Part shown: positions 35,758 through 44,050 of the stretch, piece after piece
Position numbering within the stretch: position 1 is the stretch's first letter
How the letters are laid out: each line of letters starts with the position of its first letter
Assembly (NCBI GenBank): GCA_910574195.1
Contig: CAJTBF010000006.1
Coordinates: 123,739-187,738, forward strand
Source: Lachnospiraceae bacterium
GTDB taxonomy: Bacteria > Bacillota > Clostridia > Lachnospirales > Lachnospiraceae
Length of the DNA: 64,000 bases
Direction: 5' to 3'
The notes under the pieces: model-generated
The model's input: only the letters and a program-made list of their open reading frames with translations
Told to the model about the DNA's origin: nothing
The model's database searches: none
Position numbers and translations under genes: made by a program

Positions 35758-37170
35758 TCAGAGAGGGACCGGAAGATAGTAGGTCATCGCCCATGCCGGG
35801 ACGTCCACATCCTGCTCATCCTCCTGCATAAAAACGAATACAGTCTGGTAGGACGGCATTTTCTGGGGGTAGATTCCATATCCGTCTGTAAAATAAAGCA
35901 GACCCCGAAGATTTTGAAATTCTTTCTGCCGGATCATCTCGTCTACGTAGGCGAAGGCCGGACGGAAATCGGTTCCGCCCTCCCCGTACAGTGTCAGATG
36001 TTCCATATATTCCAGCAGATCTTTTCGGCAGGTGATCTTTACATCGGATTGTACGGTTTCGTCACATTGGAGAATATGCACATTTACCTTATGAAAGAAA
36101 CTTTCGCTTTCACTCAATATCGTGCAGGTCTCTTCCAGAAACCGATGCACCAGATCTCCGGAGCAGGACATGGAAGTATCAATGACAATGACAAATTCCG
36201 CAATTTTGTTCACTTCTTTTGTTTCCAGTGGTTCAATCAGAGGCATGTTGCCATACAGGGATAGTCCATAGCTGTAAAAGGTATAGTCGAAAGTATCGGG
36301 ATCGATCTCCGGTTCTTCCCGTAATACGGAAAATTTTCGCAGGAATTCCCGGTAATCCTGCTGTTCTCTGGTTTCTATTTTTAACTGTCCAAGGAGATCA
36401 CCGCTTTTTTCCGCCGTTTCCCTGGAAAATGTTTCCAGGTCCGTTTCCATTTGCTCATTGATTTTCTGCCATTTTTTTTGGACGCTGAAATTGCTGTCCG
36501 GTTTGGAATCCGGCTGATGGTTTTCCCAATATTGATGATCGTCCACATAAAATTCTTGTTCTAATCGGAGCAAATCCTTTTCCGGGAGATTCCAGCGGAC
36601 GAGCAGCCTGAAAATCCGTTCTGCATGCAGTGTCTTTTTCTCCTGTTCCAGTTTGCGGTAAGTTTCCCGTCTCGGAAGACTTCGGGAAAAACGAACCGAA
36701 CGATGAAAATTTTCATCTATCAGATGTTCCACCGCGATATCGCAGCTGAGATTCCACAGACGGGCGGAGAGATCAAGCGGATCATTTTGATCTGTCAGAG
36801 GGAGTGGAAGACTGGTATCCTTGGTCTGCTCTCCTGAAGGAAGAGGAAGGTCTGATGTGAGGGGATAGTTTTTCCACATATGCCGAAAAATGCAGTGATA
36901 TACCATATGCAAGTATCCCCGGTTTACCAGGATTCGATTTTGCCGGTACAACCCGCCAAGCTGCTGAGGATGAAAAAAGATGACGGCGCCGTCGGTTCCA
37001 AAGGGGGTGATTTTTGTATTCATCTGGTAGGAAAAACTGTTCAGCGCCACATCCAGAAAACGCATTCCAAGATACAGCTCGTCTCTGGCTGCGTATAAGA
37101 TCTTTTTTCCCAGCAGATCCAGTCGTTCTGCAGTCTCTGCTTCCTGTTCCTCTTTATGATATTCTGGCAT
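35758..37170 (-). CDS. VWA-like metallopeptidase-type protein (DUF2201 family)
   Basis: 470 residues from ATG 37170, which follows AAAGGATC. The N-terminal half resembles a putative metallopeptidase (LHMVYHCIFRHMWK, then DIAVEHLIDENF), and the C-terminal half is a von Willebrand A-like domain with the metal site EFVIVIDTSMSCSGD. Proteins of this kind pair with MoxR-type AAA+ ATPases, and such an ATPase is coded divergently at 38530. The pair probably works in remodelling or metal loading of a target complex. It shares its strand and spacing with the LRR gene upstream. Confidence 0.8.
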   Translation of the reverse strand: MPEYHKEEQEAETAERLDLLGKKILYAARDELYLGMRFLDVALNSFSYQMNTKITPFGTDGAVIFFHPQQLGGLYRQNRILVNRGYLHMVYHCIFRHMWKNYPLTSDLPLPSGEQTKDTSLPLPLTDQNDPLDLSARLWNLSCDIAVEHLIDENFHRSVRFSRSLPRRETYRKLEQEKKTLHAERIFRLLVRWNLPEKDLLRLEQEFYVDDHQYWENHQPDSKPDSNFSVQKKWQKINEQMETDLETFSRETAEKSGDLLGQLKIETREQQDYREFLRKFSVLREEPEIDPDTFDYTFYSYGLSLYGNMPLIEPLETKEVNKIAEFVIVIDTSMSCSGDLVHRFLEETCTILSESESFFHKVNVHILQCDETVQSDVKITCRKDLLEYMEHLTLYGEGGTDFRPAFAYVDEMIRQKEFQNLRGLLYFTDGYGIYPQKMPSYQTVFVFMQEDEQDVDVPAWAMTYYLPVPL

Positions 37171-37306
37171 TTTACAGATCCTTTCTTTTTTATCCATATA
37201 ATTTTATGAAAAAATATTGTCCGATAAGATCTGCCATTCAGGCATCCCATATCCAATGTGCTTGATACGGGCGGACGCTTTGCGCCTGATAAGATCTATG
37301 AAAATT

Positions 37307-38263
37307 TCACAACAGAAATCGTTTTCGTTTTTTAGCCGGAAACAGGGAATGTTTTTCATTCATCAGAAATCCCAGAATTTCTTTTTTCCTTTTTTCTGCG
37401 GCGACCTGAATGGTACTTTCCAGTCCCTGTTCGGTCCACAGTCCGCGTTCAGAGATACGGCTTAAACGGTTCAGACTTTCCTGCTCCACCAGATAGGGGG
37501 TGATCTCCGACAGATGTTCACGCACGTATTGTTCATAGATGCGTTCATGTGTTTCTGTTAGTTCGTAAGGATAGCCCAGCCGACGGAATACAAGATCGAT
37601 CAGGACGTCTGTCCGGTCCTGTGCCAGGGCCAGTGGAAACAGTTCATCGTATTTTCGATAATCCATCTTTCGATCATAAAAGCACTGTCGGTAATTATTT
37701 CCCGTTCCGTGGTGTTGTGTAAATAAAATGCGGGCAGGGGTATTTTCCACCGCCTCTTCATAGTGTTCCGGAAATACCAGTTTTACGGTCTGTTCTGGCC
37801 GATAGAAAGTGACGTCGATTCGTTGCCATAGCTCTCCGAGAATTTCTTTTACGCAGGATGTTTCGCCTTGCTTTAAATGGACTTTCAGATAGCGCAGTTT
37901 TCCGCATCCGGTGAAAGCGCCCCGGCCAATCTGTGTCAAAGTATCCGAAAATTCCAGCTTTTTTAAATTCCGGCAGCCATAGAAAATATAATTGCCGATT
38001 TCTTTCAGTGTATCCGGTAAAATGACAGTCTCGACCTCTGTTCCGGCTAAAAGGCGGCTCCCTTCTTCGAAGATACCGCCGCCGTCCGTCTCATAGAGAA
38101 AAACGTCTTCCTCCTCGGTTTCTTTCTTTTCAGAGAAGGCATAGGCGGCAATGCGGCGTACCGGATAACCTGCAATTTTTTCGGGAAGCAGTACCAGTGG
38201 ATCGGTACCGAAGCAGCGTATAATTTCTATGGAGTTGTTCCGAATCTGATAGTGGATTCTCAT
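37307..38263 (-). CDS. Leucine-rich-repeat (BspA-like) protein
   Basis: 318 residues. The centre has LRR_5 repeats (VILPDTLKEIGNYIFYGC, LEFSDTLTQIGRGAFTGC), while the C-terminal part is a helical charged domain without repeats. There is no signal peptide, so unlike most BspA-like proteins it is likely cytoplasmic. It is upstream of the VWA gene on the same strand and divergent from the MoxR ATPase, so the LRR part may recognise a client of that machine. Confidence 0.75.
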   Translation of the reverse strand: MRIHYQIRNNSIEIIRCFGTDPLVLLPEKIAGYPVRRIAAYAFSEKKETEEEDVFLYETDGGGIFEEGSRLLAGTEVETVILPDTLKEIGNYIFYGCRNLKKLEFSDTLTQIGRGAFTGCGKLRYLKVHLKQGETSCVKEILGELWQRIDVTFYRPEQTVKLVFPEHYEEAVENTPARILFTQHHGTGNNYRQCFYDRKMDYRKYDELFPLALAQDRTDVLIDLVFRRLGYPYELTETHERIYEQYVREHLSEITPYLVEQESLNRLSRISERGLWTEQGLESTIQVAAEKRKKEILGFLMNEKHSLFPAKKRKRFLL

Positions 38264-38529
38264 ATGCTTCCCTCCTTCTTATACCAATCTACGAAATTGT
38301 CTGTTTTCCTTTTATTATAGCGAAACCGGTATCTTCCTGCAATCACTAAATTTTCAGACAGAAACCAGGAAAATAGTGTGGTCGAAGGAGTTATGGGGGA
38401 TAATACCTGATACAGTATAACCGGCAGCGCTTGTGTTTCTGTTGGAAATCCGTTATACTTTTCAGCAGAAAAAAGGTTTTTCTGTCCGACCGAATGAGAT
38501 GTATGGAAAAAGAAAGGGAGTTGAGATAG
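38264..38529. promoter_or_regulatory. Divergent intergenic region
   Basis: 266 bases between the LRR and MoxR genes, which point away from each other. It must hold both promoters, but I found no convincing -35/-10 pair and no operator. Confidence 0.4.
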
Positions 38530-40053
38530 ATGGATATAAAGAGAGCAAAGCAGGAAATCAAAAATTCCGTGGAAGCATATCTGGAAAAGGATGAGTTTGG
38601 AGAATACCGGATTCCGGCAATTCGTCAGCGACCGATTCTTTTAATGGGACCTCCGGGGATTGGAAAGACACAGATTATGGAACAGATCGCAAGAGAATGC
38701 AGGGTTGGTCTGGTGGCATATACGATCACCCATCATACAAGACAGAGCGCAGTAGGACTCCCGTTTATCCGGGAAAGGAGTTATGGCGGAAGGAAGGTAT
38801 CCGTGACAGAATACACGATGAGCGAGATTATTGCATCCGTCTATGAGAAAATGGAGCAGACGGGGGTAAAAGAAGGGATTTTGTTTCTGGATGAAATTAA
38901 TTGTGTCTCCGAAACATTGGCGCCGGCCATGCTGCAGTTTTTGCAGGGAAAAACATTCGGGAATCAGAAAGTGCCGGAAGGCTGGGTGATTGTGACGGCC
39001 GGAAATCCCCCGGAGTATAATAAGTCCGTGCGGGAGTTCGATGTGGTAACATTGGACAGGCTGAAAAAAATTGAAGTAGAAGAGAATTTTGAGGTCTGGA
39101 AAGAATATGCTTACCGGCAGGGAGTGCATCCGGCGGTGATTTCCTATCTGGAGCTGCGAAAGCAATATTTTTATCGCGTAGAGACCACCATAGACGGAAA
39201 ACATTTTGCCACGGCAAGAGGCTGGGAGGATTTGTCCCAGTTGATGCAGGTGTATGACATGCTGCAGAAAACCGTAGATCAGGATGTGGTTTATCAATAT
39301 ATTCAGCATCGGAAGATTGCAAAAGATTTTGCCAATTATCTGGCTCTATACGAAAAGTACAAAGTGGATTATGACGTGGGAGAGATTCTGAACGGGAAAT
39401 GGAATACGGCGATGCTGCAGAAAGTCAAAGCGGCGCCGCTGGACGAACATTTGAGTGTTATCAGTCTTTTAAATGGAAGATTGTATGAGATGTTTGCCGA
39501 ATGTTTCCGGACGGAAGCATTTATGGAAAAATTGTATGAATCTTTGACGTTTTATAAAGAACATCAGGAGACAATGACCATAAAAGATGTGTGGCATCGA
39601 GTGGAAAAAGAGCTGGAAGAGCAGAAACGCAGAGAATGGATTTCCAGGGAGGAAGAAAGAACATTACATCGGGTAGAGGAGGCTCTGGGGGATTTTATAA
39701 AAAGGGAAAAAGGTAATACCGGCTCCGGACAGGAAGTATTTGAAAAAGTGAAAGAGTGGTTTCAGGAAAAGGAGAAGCAGCGTGAGGCAGGTATCGCAAC
39801 AACATCAAAAGCGTTGGAATCAGTATTTCAGTTTATGGAGGACGCATTTGGGGAGAGTCAGGAGATGGTGGTTCTGATCACAGAATTGAATGCAAATTAT
39901 TATAGCGCATGGTTTATTCAGGAGAACGGGTGCGATCTGTATTACCGGTATAACAAAGGGCTTTTGTTTGGTGAGCGGCAGCAGTCTATTCTTCAGGAAA
40001 TGGAAGAAGTGGAAACTCTGTTGAATACCCGTTTAAAGTCAAATACCCCGTAG
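38530..40053 (+). CDS. MoxR-type AAA+ ATPase
   Basis: 507 residues. The Walker A is LLMGPPGIGKTQ at about 36-48, the Walker B GILFLDEINC at about 117-126, with sensor 1 in VIVTAGNPPEYNKS. The C-terminal ~200 residues are charged helices (EKELEEQKRREWISREEE) beyond the usual MoxR core. MoxR proteins act as chaperones with VWA partners; the partner is coded on the opposite strand 1.4 kb away. ATG 38530 follows GAAAGGGAG. Confidence 0.87.
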   Translation: MDIKRAKQEIKNSVEAYLEKDEFGEYRIPAIRQRPILLMGPPGIGKTQIMEQIARECRVGLVAYTITHHTRQSAVGLPFIRERSYGGRKVSVTEYTMSEIIASVYEKMEQTGVKEGILFLDEINCVSETLAPAMLQFLQGKTFGNQKVPEGWVIVTAGNPPEYNKSVREFDVVTLDRLKKIEVEENFEVWKEYAYRQGVHPAVISYLELRKQYFYRVETTIDGKHFATARGWEDLSQLMQVYDMLQKTVDQDVVYQYIQHRKIAKDFANYLALYEKYKVDYDVGEILNGKWNTAMLQKVKAAPLDEHLSVISLLNGRLYEMFAECFRTEAFMEKLYESLTFYKEHQETMTIKDVWHRVEKELEEQKRREWISREEERTLHRVEEALGDFIKREKGNTGSGQEVFEKVKEWFQEKEKQREAGIATTSKALESVFQFMEDAFGESQEMVVLITELNANYYSAWFIQENGCDLYYRYNKGLLFGERQQSILQEMEEVETLLNTRLKSNTP

Positions 40054-40115
40054 CAAACTATGGGGCATGAAATTTATTATGCGCAGCAAGCTAAATTTTC
40101 AAAGGGACGGCGTTT

Positions 40116-40146
40116 GTAACAGGGAGGCCGGAGGCTGAATTGCTAC
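40116..40146. repeat. Dispersed palindromic repeat, family A copy 4
   Basis: GTAACAGG...GAATTGCTAC around GAGGCCGGAGGCT, the most diverged copy. The inner GCC / GGC pairing is kept. It lies between the MoxR gene and the DUF4397 gene. Confidence 0.65.
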
Positions 40147-40266
40147 AAAAAAGAAAATAGAGGCGCAGGACATGTGACAAATTTCAAACACCCGCATATA
40201 ATGCAGTATCGCTGAAAAAAATGTTGTTTTCCGGTATGCCGGGAAACAAGGGAGGGGGATGCTGCA

Positions 40267-41316
40267 ATGCCAGACAGATATTATGATGCGAATCCGGAAT
40301 CAAAGAGTCATGCGGAAACAGGAAGAAAGAATCCGGAAAAAACGATGAGAAATTATCGGATTGGAATGAATCTGAATCTCCAAAAGGAGAGGGAACTGAC
40401 GGCAAGTCAGATGGAGGAAGAGGAAACAACAAGAGAGGGCTCCGGCCGGAGGAATGTGGACGGGGGTGTATTTCTTCCGGAATCTCCGGATACGCCGTCC
40501 TTTGGACCGCCGCCGGGAGAAAATCTTCCGCCTGCATCCGGGGAGGCAGGCCCGGCAAGTCCGGGAGAAGGACCGGTTCCGCTGCCCACACCTTCTGTTC
40601 CGGGGGGAACATGGATGCCGATCTTCCCGGGAAATACCGGAGACGGTTCCTGGCCGCCAATTGCAATTTATCCGATTCCGATTGTACCGGGAACAGGAAC
40701 TACACTTCCGCAGACGTATTGTACCATTCGTTTTCTGCATGCAGTGACAGGACAGGGACCGGTGAATATTTCCATCGGAGAACGGCCTGTTGTGAATCAA
40801 CTGCAGTATGGGGAGATTTCTTCTTATTTGATTGAAACATCAGGCTTAAAGAGAATCCGTATCACGGATCCCAGAACAAGGCCGATTCTTGCCGAGCAGG
40901 TTTTCTGGTTTAATGAAGGGGATATTTACACGATTGCATTGGTGAATGGGATGGATGGAATTGAGATGTTCCCGATTCCGGATGTACGATGCAGAAACCA
41001 AAGAAGAAATGCAGCATGTGTACGTGCAATCAATCTGTCTTTCAATGCGCCTGCCGCTGATGTGATTCTGCAGCCTGCCGGGATCAATTTCAGAGATTTA
41101 CGGTTTAAAGTAGTTCCGCCTTATCGGCAGGTACTGGAGGGAGAACAGGAATTTTATGTTTCGGAAACGATAAGCGGCGCAGCCATATTCCAGATGGGAG
41201 AATGGATGGAGGCCGGAAGGATGTATACGTTATACCTGATTGGAGATGCTTATGGGGAACCGGAGATCAGCGGGGTATTTACAGAGGATGCTTCCGGATT
41301 GGAGGGATATTTGTAA
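40267..41316 (+). CDS. Proline-rich protein with DUF4397 domain
   Basis: 349 residues. Residues about 60-145 are rich in Pro and Gly (PPPGENLPP, VPLPTPSVPGG). From about 155 a DUF4397-type beta domain starts at IRFLHAVTGQGPVNISIG and is partly repeated (RAINLSFNAPAADVIL). No signal peptide is visible. Such proteins in spore formers can be surface or coat associated, but the function is not known. AGGGAGGGGG precedes ATG 40267. It ends 80 bases before the second family C RNA. Confidence 0.72.
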   Translation: MPDRYYDANPESKSHAETGRKNPEKTMRNYRIGMNLNLQKERELTASQMEEEETTREGSGRRNVDGGVFLPESPDTPSFGPPPGENLPPASGEAGPASPGEGPVPLPTPSVPGGTWMPIFPGNTGDGSWPPIAIYPIPIVPGTGTTLPQTYCTIRFLHAVTGQGPVNISIGERPVVNQLQYGEISSYLIETSGLKRIRITDPRTRPILAEQVFWFNEGDIYTIALVNGMDGIEMFPIPDVRCRNQRRNAACVRAINLSFNAPAADVILQPAGINFRDLRFKVVPPYRQVLEGEQEFYVSETISGAAIFQMGEWMEAGRMYTLYLIGDAYGEPEISGVFTEDASGLEGYL

Positions 41317-41394
41317 AGTATACTTTATCGAACACTGTTCACTGGTGCATAGTACATCAGATACGGGATGCCCTGTGGGTATATTATGGCAGAA

Positions 41395-41533
41395 CAAGAA
41401 GAAGCTCCGCCAGGGAGCTTCTTCCAGATAGTTATCTAAAAAGGAATGAGAGTAAAGTGTGACATCCGGAGGGGATCCCTCCGAATGCCTTTAACTTTAT
41501 GAGGGGGGAGATAGTTGTCTTATCAACTATCTG
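41395..41533 (-). ncRNA. Putative structured small RNA, family C copy 2
   Basis: Minus-strand unit of about 139 nt with the same plan as the copy at 31205-31380. TATACT (41544-41539) is followed by the 5' end CAGATAGT, a hairpin GATAGTTG / CAACTATC, CTCCCCCC, a stem AGTTAAAG-CATTCGGAGG / CCTCCGGATG-CTTTACT, CTCATTCCTTTTTAGATA and the terminator GAAGAAGCTCC / GGAGCTTCTTC with a T-rich tail. Upstream of TATACT both copies share TTGAAAAYAYTTTRGACACATTTTT. Confidence 0.6.
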
Positions 41534-41713
41534 CATTTAGTATAGGACAAAAATGTGTCCAAAGTGTTTTCAAATTATAAAAGAAACGGAAAAATTATAA
41601 AGAAATAGTTTAGAATGTAATGTTTTGTCGGATTATGATAGAAATGAATTGGGTGTATTTTTGAAGTAAAAGAATTGACTCGAAAAAGAAAGTCTGGTAT
41701 ACTAAATCGGTAA

Positions 41714-41785
41714 GGCGCAGTAGCCAAGTGGTAAGGCGTGGGTCTGCAACACCCTGATTCACCGGTTCAAATCCGGTCTGCGCCT
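41714..41785 (+). tRNA. tRNA-Cys (GCA), copy 2
   Basis: 72 nt, identical to the copy at 19638-19709. It stands alone and marks the left border of the mobile region, though no attachment-site duplication is seen at its 3' end. Confidence 0.96.
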
Positions 41786-41843
41786 CTTAGAAAAGCCCGG
41801 GAATTCAAATGTTTACGGTTAGAGGGAAGTAATTTCAGATTAG

Positions 41844-41884
41844 GCGGTATAGCCCCGATTACAAGGGCTGTACCGTCTTTTTGA
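41844..41884. terminator. Terminator after the recombinase gene (bidirectional)
   Basis: GGCGGTATAGCCC / GGGCTGTACCGTC with five T on the plus strand. It separates tRNA-Cys from the recombinase. Confidence 0.7.
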
Positions 41885-41888
41885 GTTC

Positions 41889-43520
41889 CTATGCGCCTTG
41901 CCGTTTCGGTTGCGTGGCAGAAAGGAAATTGATTTCTCCAACAAAGTTGAAAATAATATCCACTTTCTGTACCCGTTTCCCGTCCACCTTTTCCGGCGCA
42001 TGGACTATGATTTTCTTGATAAATTCATTGACGATTGCGGGGGTGAGCTCCTTTATCCCCACATATTTGCGGATAATCGCGGCGAAGCTGTCAAAATCGC
42101 TTTTGTTCTGTTCGTAGGTATCGACTTCCTGCTGGTCTGCCTTGACCTTTTCTTCCAGTTCCCGCTGTTCCGCTTCATATTCTGCGGACAGCTTCAAAAA
42201 CCTGTCATGACTGATTGTTCCGCTTATGTCGTCCTCATAAATCCGCTTGAAGATACGGTCAAGTTCCGCTATCCGCTTCCTCGCCTGTCCGACCTCACGT
42301 TTCCTGCGCTTCATTTCCTTTTCTGTTTCAGCGGAGCGTTGCTGATACATCATTTCATGGAAAGCCATGATGTCATCAAAGAAAAGGGCAGTCACGTCAA
42401 ATATCCTGCTCCATACGATTTGCTTCAACACTTCCTCGCGGATAAAGTGAGCCGTACAGCTTCCCGTATTGCTCTTGTACTTTGCACAGCGGTAATGGTC
42501 TTGTGAACCGTTAAAACTTTTACAAGTAGCGAAATGTAGCTTACTCCCACAGTCCGCACAATATACCAAGCCGGAAAACAATCCCTGTCTGTCCGCTTTT
42601 GTGGGGCGGCGTTTGTTCGCTCTTAGTTCTTGTATCCGTTCAAAAACAGCGTCCTCTACAATCGCTTCATGGGTATTATAGAAAATTGCCTGCTGTTCTT
42701 TTGTGGTTGGAATCCGCTTCTTTAATTTGTGGGATTTGGAATAGCTTTTGAAATTTACGGTATGTCCGCAATAGTCCATACGTTCCAAAATGCCGACAAT
42801 CGTGCTGTCTTTCCAGTTGTACGGATTTTCGGGAAGTGCTTTCCCCTTTTTCTCGGCATAGTAGGCTTTGGCAGTCGGTACTTTATCTTCCTTGAGGATT
42901 TTTGCTATCTGCATAGGACCTTTCCCACCGATACATAAATCAAAAATGCGTTTCACCACAGCAGCGGCTTCCTCGTCCACAATCCATAGCTTTTTGTCCG
43001 CAGGGCTTACCATGTAGCCGTAAGGCGGCTTTGTCAGATGTTCCCCCGCCTGTCCTTGCGCCCGTTTGATTGCCCGTACTTTTTTACTTGTATCTTTGGC
43101 GTAAAAATCATTAAACAGGTTGCGGAACGGGGTAAAATCGTTATCCCCCTTTGCGCTGTCTACACCGTCATTGATTGCGATATATCTAACGTCGCGCTCT
43201 ACAAAAAAGATTTCCGTATAGTAGCCGACTTTCAGATAATCGCGCCCCAACCTTGACATATCCTTGACAATGACCGTTGCTACGTTTCCGGCTTCAATCT
43301 CTGCAATCATACGGTTGAAATTTGGTCTGTCGAACGTCACACCTGATACACCGTCGTCAATGAAGAAAACGGGATTGGAAAAGCCGTTGTCCGCCGCATA
43401 TTTGGAGAGGACTGCTTTCTGGTTCACAATGCTGTTGCTGTCGCCCTCTAACGTATCTTCCTGCGAAAGACGGGCGTATAATGCTGTTATCTGTCCGGGC
43501 TTATATGTATTTGCTGTCAT
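41889..43520 (-). CDS. Large serine recombinase (element 1)
   Basis: 543 residues from ATG 43520, which follows AGGAGG. The catalytic domain shows ALYARLSQEDTLEGDSNS, DDGVSGVTFDRPNF and VKDMSRLGRDYLKVG; a recombinase domain and a zinc ribbon follow (LVYCADCGSKLHF), and a coiled coil is near the end. It is of the TnpX/Tn1549-integrase type that inserts and excises elements. It lies between tRNA-Cys and the conjugation genes and is read toward the tRNA. A similar enzyme is coded at 48378. Confidence 0.92.
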   Translation of the reverse strand: MTANTYKPGQITALYARLSQEDTLEGDSNSIVNQKAVLSKYAADNGFSNPVFFIDDGVSGVTFDRPNFNRMIAEIEAGNVATVIVKDMSRLGRDYLKVGYYTEIFFVERDVRYIAINDGVDSAKGDNDFTPFRNLFNDFYAKDTSKKVRAIKRAQGQAGEHLTKPPYGYMVSPADKKLWIVDEEAAAVVKRIFDLCIGGKGPMQIAKILKEDKVPTAKAYYAEKKGKALPENPYNWKDSTIVGILERMDYCGHTVNFKSYSKSHKLKKRIPTTKEQQAIFYNTHEAIVEDAVFERIQELRANKRRPTKADRQGLFSGLVYCADCGSKLHFATCKSFNGSQDHYRCAKYKSNTGSCTAHFIREEVLKQIVWSRIFDVTALFFDDIMAFHEMMYQQRSAETEKEMKRRKREVGQARKRIAELDRIFKRIYEDDISGTISHDRFLKLSAEYEAEQRELEEKVKADQQEVDTYEQNKSDFDSFAAIIRKYVGIKELTPAIVNEFIKKIIVHAPEKVDGKRVQKVDIIFNFVGEINFLSATQPKRQGA

Positions 43521-43582
43521 ATGTTCATTCCTCCTGTAATGAACGCCCGACAAACAGTAGTGTTAAAATCATTATAGCGCAT

Positions 43583-43783
43583 TTATCCCTGTTTGTCATT
43601 GGGCGGTTTGACGGTTTCCGATTTTATGAGCCGTATCATCTTGTCGCGGAGCCGTTCCGAGCCGCCGCAGGAGGTAGACACTTCATAGTATGTGCCGCCG
43701 ATTTTGTAGCAGACAGTTTCCTCTGTCGGTTTCCCTTTTTCCGGCAAATAGCCGCTGTCCTTGATTTCTGGTTCCCAATCCAT
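43583..43783 (-). CDS. tnpW: TnpW family transposon protein (element 1)
   Basis: 66 residues from ATG 43783. The core TVCYKIGGTYYEV and RLRDKMIRLI match the small TnpW family found beside large serine recombinases of Tn4451-type elements. Its function is not known. It lies just upstream of the recombinase on the same strand, so they are likely cotranscribed. A second TnpW is at 60380. Confidence 0.78.
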   Translation of the reverse strand: MDWEPEIKDSGYLPEKGKPTEETVCYKIGGTYYEVSTSCGGSERLRDKMIRLIKSETVKPPNDKQG

Positions 43784-43926
43784 TCTTTTCCCTTCCTTTC
43801 CGTATTTGCTAAATGATAAGTTTCGGAGCAAGCATATGATTGTTTCTTAATAAGAACACTGTAAATACAAGGCTTTTCAAAGCCTACCAACCACAAAAAA
43901 TAATATTTGATCTATCACATTACGCT

Positions 43927-43964
43927 AAAAGCCGTCCGGCATGAAAAAACGGGCGGCTTTTTTG
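43927..43964. terminator. Terminator between TnpW and ParB genes
   Basis: AAAAGCCGTCCG / CGGGCGGCTTTTTT. The A and T tracts make it symmetric. Confidence 0.7.
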
Positions 43965-44050
43965 CGTGGATAGGCGGAAAGGAGGCAAAAAATAATTACA
44001 GAAATTTAGCTCCTAAATTTATGCAACTTTCACAAAAAGGAGGTTAGTGA

